Below, one piece after another: positions 62,310 through 64,000 of a stretch of DNA of 64,000 nt. The DNA is from Wenzhouxiangella sp. 15190. Lineage in GTDB: Bacteria > Pseudomonadota > Gammaproteobacteria > Xanthomonadales > Wenzhouxiangellaceae. The position numbers and the translations under genes are program-made. Each line of letters opens with the position of its first letter. Position 1 is the stretch's first letter. The notes beneath the pieces are model-generated. The model was not told the origin of the DNA, ran no database searches, and worked only from the letters and a program-made list of their open reading frames with translations. The DNA lies in the NCBI RefSeq assembly GCF_003417465.1, contig NZ_QVMV01000032.1, positions 1-64,000 of the forward strand. Reading direction: 5' to 3'.

Positions 62310-62579
62310 TCAACGCAACTGGCTATCCTTGCTGCCGCGCCTGTTGTAGCCACTGAAGCTTTTCTTCTCCGCCTCGTCCAGTTCTTCCTGGCAGGCCACG
62401 CACAGTTTCACACCCGGCAGCGCCTTGCGGCGTGCTTCCGGGATCGGGTCACCGCACTCCTCGCACTCCCGCCGGCTTTCGCCCTTCGGAATGCGGCTGC
62501 GTACGCGCTCAAGCCCGTCCTCGACCGTGCTATCGATCTGCTCCTGCACGGCGTCATCTCTAGCCCATCCTCCAGCCAT
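62310..62579 (-). CDS. DksA/TraR-type zinc-finger protein (YbiI-like)
   Basis: The 89-residue protein has the four-cysteine zinc finger of DksA/TraR: C39-E-E-C42-G and C60-V-A-C63 in ECEECGDPIPEARRKALPGVKLCVAC. The coiled-coil tip of DksA is missing, so it is the short YbiI form, which may bind RNA polymerase or just store zinc. Its start overlaps the stop of the zinc exporter gene by one base (TGATG), so it is co-translated with it. Pairing a zinc exporter with a zinc-finger protein is notable. Confidence 0.88.
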   Translation of the reverse strand: MAGGWARDDAVQEQIDSTVEDGLERVRSRIPKGESRRECEECGDPIPEARRKALPGVKLCVACQEELDEAEKKSFSGYNRRGSKDSQLR

Positions 62580-63478
62580 CAGCGACAGGCCTCCGGCTGA
62601 TGGGCACAGTCATGCGAGTGCACGAGTTCCGGCTGCAGCGTGGGGTGATCGATATCGTGCGACTCGAGCAAGGCGCGATTGAGCGCGGCCAGCGTGACGG
62701 GCCATTCGCCCAGATCGACGACCACGACGTGGGCCGAGAGTGCAACCCGATTGCTGGAGACCTGCCAAACGTGCAGGTCGTGAATATCCTGAACGCCATC
62801 AACCGCGGTCATGGTGGCGCGGACCCGGTCGATATCGAGCCCCTGGGGCACGCCCTCCATGACCACATGCGCGCTGTCGAGCAGCAAGCGAATCGCGGCG
62901 ATCAGGATCAGCACGCAGATCAGCAACGACAGGATCGGGTCTATGGGGGTCCAGCCGGTGACCATGATGACGATGCCGGAGGCAAGCGCGGCCACCGAAC
63001 CGAGCAGGTCGCCCAGTACGTGCAGCAGGGCGCCGCGGACGTTGAGATTGCGCTCGCCGCGGGAAAGGGCCCAGAACACCAGCAGGTTGACGACCAGACC
63101 GACCAGGGCGACGCCCATGACGGCCGCACCGCTGATGTCACGGGGATCCTGGAAACGCTCGAAGGCGTGCCAGGCGATCGATCCCACGAGCAAGAGCATG
63201 ATCACGCCGTTGATCAGCGCCGCCAGGACTTCGGTCCGACCATAGCCCCAGGTGCGTCGCTTGCTCGCCGGCCGCCCGGCCATCCAGGCGGCAAAGGCGG
63301 CCAGACCCAATGCGGAAGAGTCGGTCAACATGTGGCCGGCGTCGGCGACCAGGGCCAGCGATCCCGCCCACAGACCGGCGATAAACTCGACCGCCGCGAA
63401 GCCCAGTGTCAGGCACAGCGCCGCGACCAGCGTGCTGCGGCTGGATGGGACGTGGTGATGATGGTCGTGCGAATTCAT
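62579..63478 (-). CDS. Cation diffusion facilitator zinc/cobalt exporter (ZitB/CzcD type)
   Basis: The 299-residue protein has the CDF six-helix core with metal residues in AGHMLTDSSAL (HxxxD) and LHVLGDLLGS (HxxxD). The N-terminus is His-rich (HDHHHHV) and the C-terminal domain is cytoplasmic (VHDLHVWQVSS, SAHVVV). It pumps Zn2+ (possibly Co2+/Cd2+) out in exchange for protons. The zinc-finger gene is coupled to it downstream. A dyad with a Zur-like half-site lies about 16-48 bases upstream. Confidence 0.92.
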   Translation of the reverse strand: MNSHDHHHHVPSSRSTLVAALCLTLGFAAVEFIAGLWAGSLALVADAGHMLTDSSALGLAAFAAWMAGRPASKRRTWGYGRTEVLAALINGVIMLLLVGSIAWHAFERFQDPRDISGAAVMGVALVGLVVNLLVFWALSRGERNLNVRGALLHVLGDLLGSVAALASGIVIMVTGWTPIDPILSLLICVLILIAAIRLLLDSAHVVMEGVPQGLDIDRVRATMTAVDGVQDIHDLHVWQVSSNRVALSAHVVVVDLGEWPVTLAALNRALLESHDIDHPTLQPELVHSHDCAHQPEACR

Positions 63479-63493
63479 AACCGTAATCTACCG

Positions 63494-63526
63494 CAACAGG
63501 CCGAAGTAATAACATTTCGGCTGTTG
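63494..63526 (-). promoter_or_regulatory. Dyad with Zur-like half-site upstream of the zinc exporter
   Basis: CAACAGG and CCGAA on one side (63494-63505) face TTCGG and CTGTTG on the other (63516-63526), making an interrupted inverted repeat. The centre, read on the minus strand, is GAAATGTTAT, which matches one half of the Zur consensus at all ten positions. It lies 16 bases above the exporter start. Binding by Zur or a MerR-type metal sensor is possible. Confidence 0.4.
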
Positions 63527-63534
63527 CCAATACG

Positions 63535-63560
63535 AAAAAGCCCCGCTGAAGCGGGGCTCT
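63535..63560 (-). terminator. Rho-independent terminator of the binding-protein gene
   Basis: Read on the minus strand, GCCCCGC-TTCA-GCGGGGC is followed by TTTTT. It ends transcription of the gene at the window's edge before it reaches the zinc exporter promoter. Confidence 0.85.
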
Positions 63561-63586
63561 TCCGGTTCGATCGTTTCAGGTGACGA

Positions 63587-64000
63587 TCAGTCCATCTTGC
63601 CGGTAACCCAGTAATCGATCAGGTCGCCGTTGTTGGCGATGAACTCATCGACGGCTTCCTCATAGGAAGTCTCCTGGGCCTGGAACATGGCCGCCTGGAG
63701 TTCGTCGAGATCCAGGTGCATGCGCGCCAGGAACAGCGCGGCTTCCGGATTTTCCTGGTAGAAGCCTTCACGCGCCAGTGCGTGGACGCGTTCATAGCTG
63801 CCCAGCACGCCCTTCGGATCCTCGAGATAGCGCAGATCGTAAGCACCGAACTTCCAGTGCGGGCTCCAGCCGGTGACCACGATCCATTCGTCACGATTGA
63901 CGGCACGTTCCAGCGCGGCGGTCATGCCGGCCCCGCTGGAGATCTGAAGCTCGTAATCGTCCAGGCCGTACTCCTCGATGGCCTCCTTGGACAGACGCGT
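63587..64000 (-). CDS. Glycine betaine/proline-type ABC substrate-binding protein, 3' part
   Basis: The frame is open to the window's end, so only the last 137 codons are present. WIVVTGWSPHWKFGAYDLRYLEDPKGVLG is the typical OpuAC/ProX signature, whose aromatic box residues (Trp) bind quaternary ammonium compounds such as glycine betaine. The residues before the first Met (LSKEAIEEYGLDDYELQISSG) continue the fold, so the Met at 63925 is not the start. A terminator follows. Presumably the transporter genes lie beyond 64000. Confidence 0.88.
   Translation of the reverse strand, partial: TRLSKEAIEEYGLDDYELQISSGAGMTAALERAVNRDEWIVVTGWSPHWKFGAYDLRYLEDPKGVLGSYERVHALAREGFYQENPEAALFLARMHLDLDELQAAMFQAQETSYEEAVDEFIANNGDLIDYWVTGKMD

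Noticed and set aside
1-64000. CRISPR array or complete insertion sequence
   Set aside because: No regularly spaced repeats with unique spacers, no cas genes and no transposase gene were seen on either strand.

Overview
The window looks like a GC-rich gammaproteobacterial chromosome, most likely from the Xanthomonadales/Chromatiales side (Wenzhouxiangella-like). This placement is inferred from gene content: a GlrK-QseG-GlrR-type sigma-54 signalling operon, two TonB-dependent receptors, a TPR-tailed Ser/Thr kinase, an AddAB-like helicase-nuclease pair, a TRAP transporter and a class II PyrC. No rRNA is present and no database search was possible. Genes are dense and lie in short operons on both strands.

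Layout. 0-5.8 kb: tRNA-Pro(CGG), a haem-c/outer-membrane protein, a SHOCT lipid-free secreted protein, then an operon of NnrU-like protein, CLC chloride channel and an orphan polyamine-type binding protein. 5.8-10 kb: two TonB-dependent receptors on the minus strand. The second is His/Glu-rich (ZnuD type) and has a Zur-like operator in front of it. 10-15.2 kb: pyrC, then histidine kinase/accessory protein/sigma-54 activator (GlrK/QseG/GlrR type), followed by a good sigma-54 promoter driving a small secreted EF-hand protein. 15.3-24.4 kb: Sua5; a CadC-like regulator; a small secreted gene split by a miniature inverted-repeat element; an acyltransferase with an apparent frameshift; a GH16 glucanase; decayed membrane genes; an alpha/beta hydrolase-LuxR fusion next to an MddA-like methyltransferase. 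24.4-33 kb: cytochrome b561, a membrane HTH regulator, ExoD, two GSTs, a 927-residue kinase-like protein, DUF2007 and gamma-glutamyltransferase.

33.3-37.9 kb: an exonuclease-fold protein, a CPBP protease and a Ser/Thr kinase with TPRs. 38-44.7 kb: a signalling island with a soluble multi-HAMP hybrid kinase translationally coupled to a REC-PAS-GGDEF-EAL protein. A small winged-helix protein is divergent from it across an AT-rich region carrying a perfect 20-bp direct repeat, and three perfect hairpins flank the far side. 44.7-52.7 kb: aminotransferase, DUF2165, spermidine-synthase-like protein, a HxlR/truncated-haemoglobin divergent pair with a perfect operator dyad, a cupredoxin-like lipoprotein, a beta-lactamase-fold hydrolase, OsmC and DUF423. 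52.8-58.7 kb: the AddB-like/AddA-like pair. 58.7-64 kb: a TRAP transporter with an oversized DctQ and a lipoprotein DctP, a CDF zinc exporter coupled to a DksA-type zinc finger, and the 3' end of a glycine-betaine-type binding protein running off the window.

The themes that connect genes are zinc homeostasis (ZnuD-like receptor, CDF exporter, zinc-finger protein), two-component/sigma-54 and c-di-GMP signalling, and scattered gene decay around one small mobile element. I found no CRISPR array, no full insertion sequence and no rRNA. The strongest candidates for something undescribed are the 927-residue kinase-like protein (26944-29727), the 267-bp nested inverted-repeat element (17173-17439), the sigma-54-controlled EF-hand gene, and the island at 38-44.7 kb with its operator repeats and hairpin cluster.
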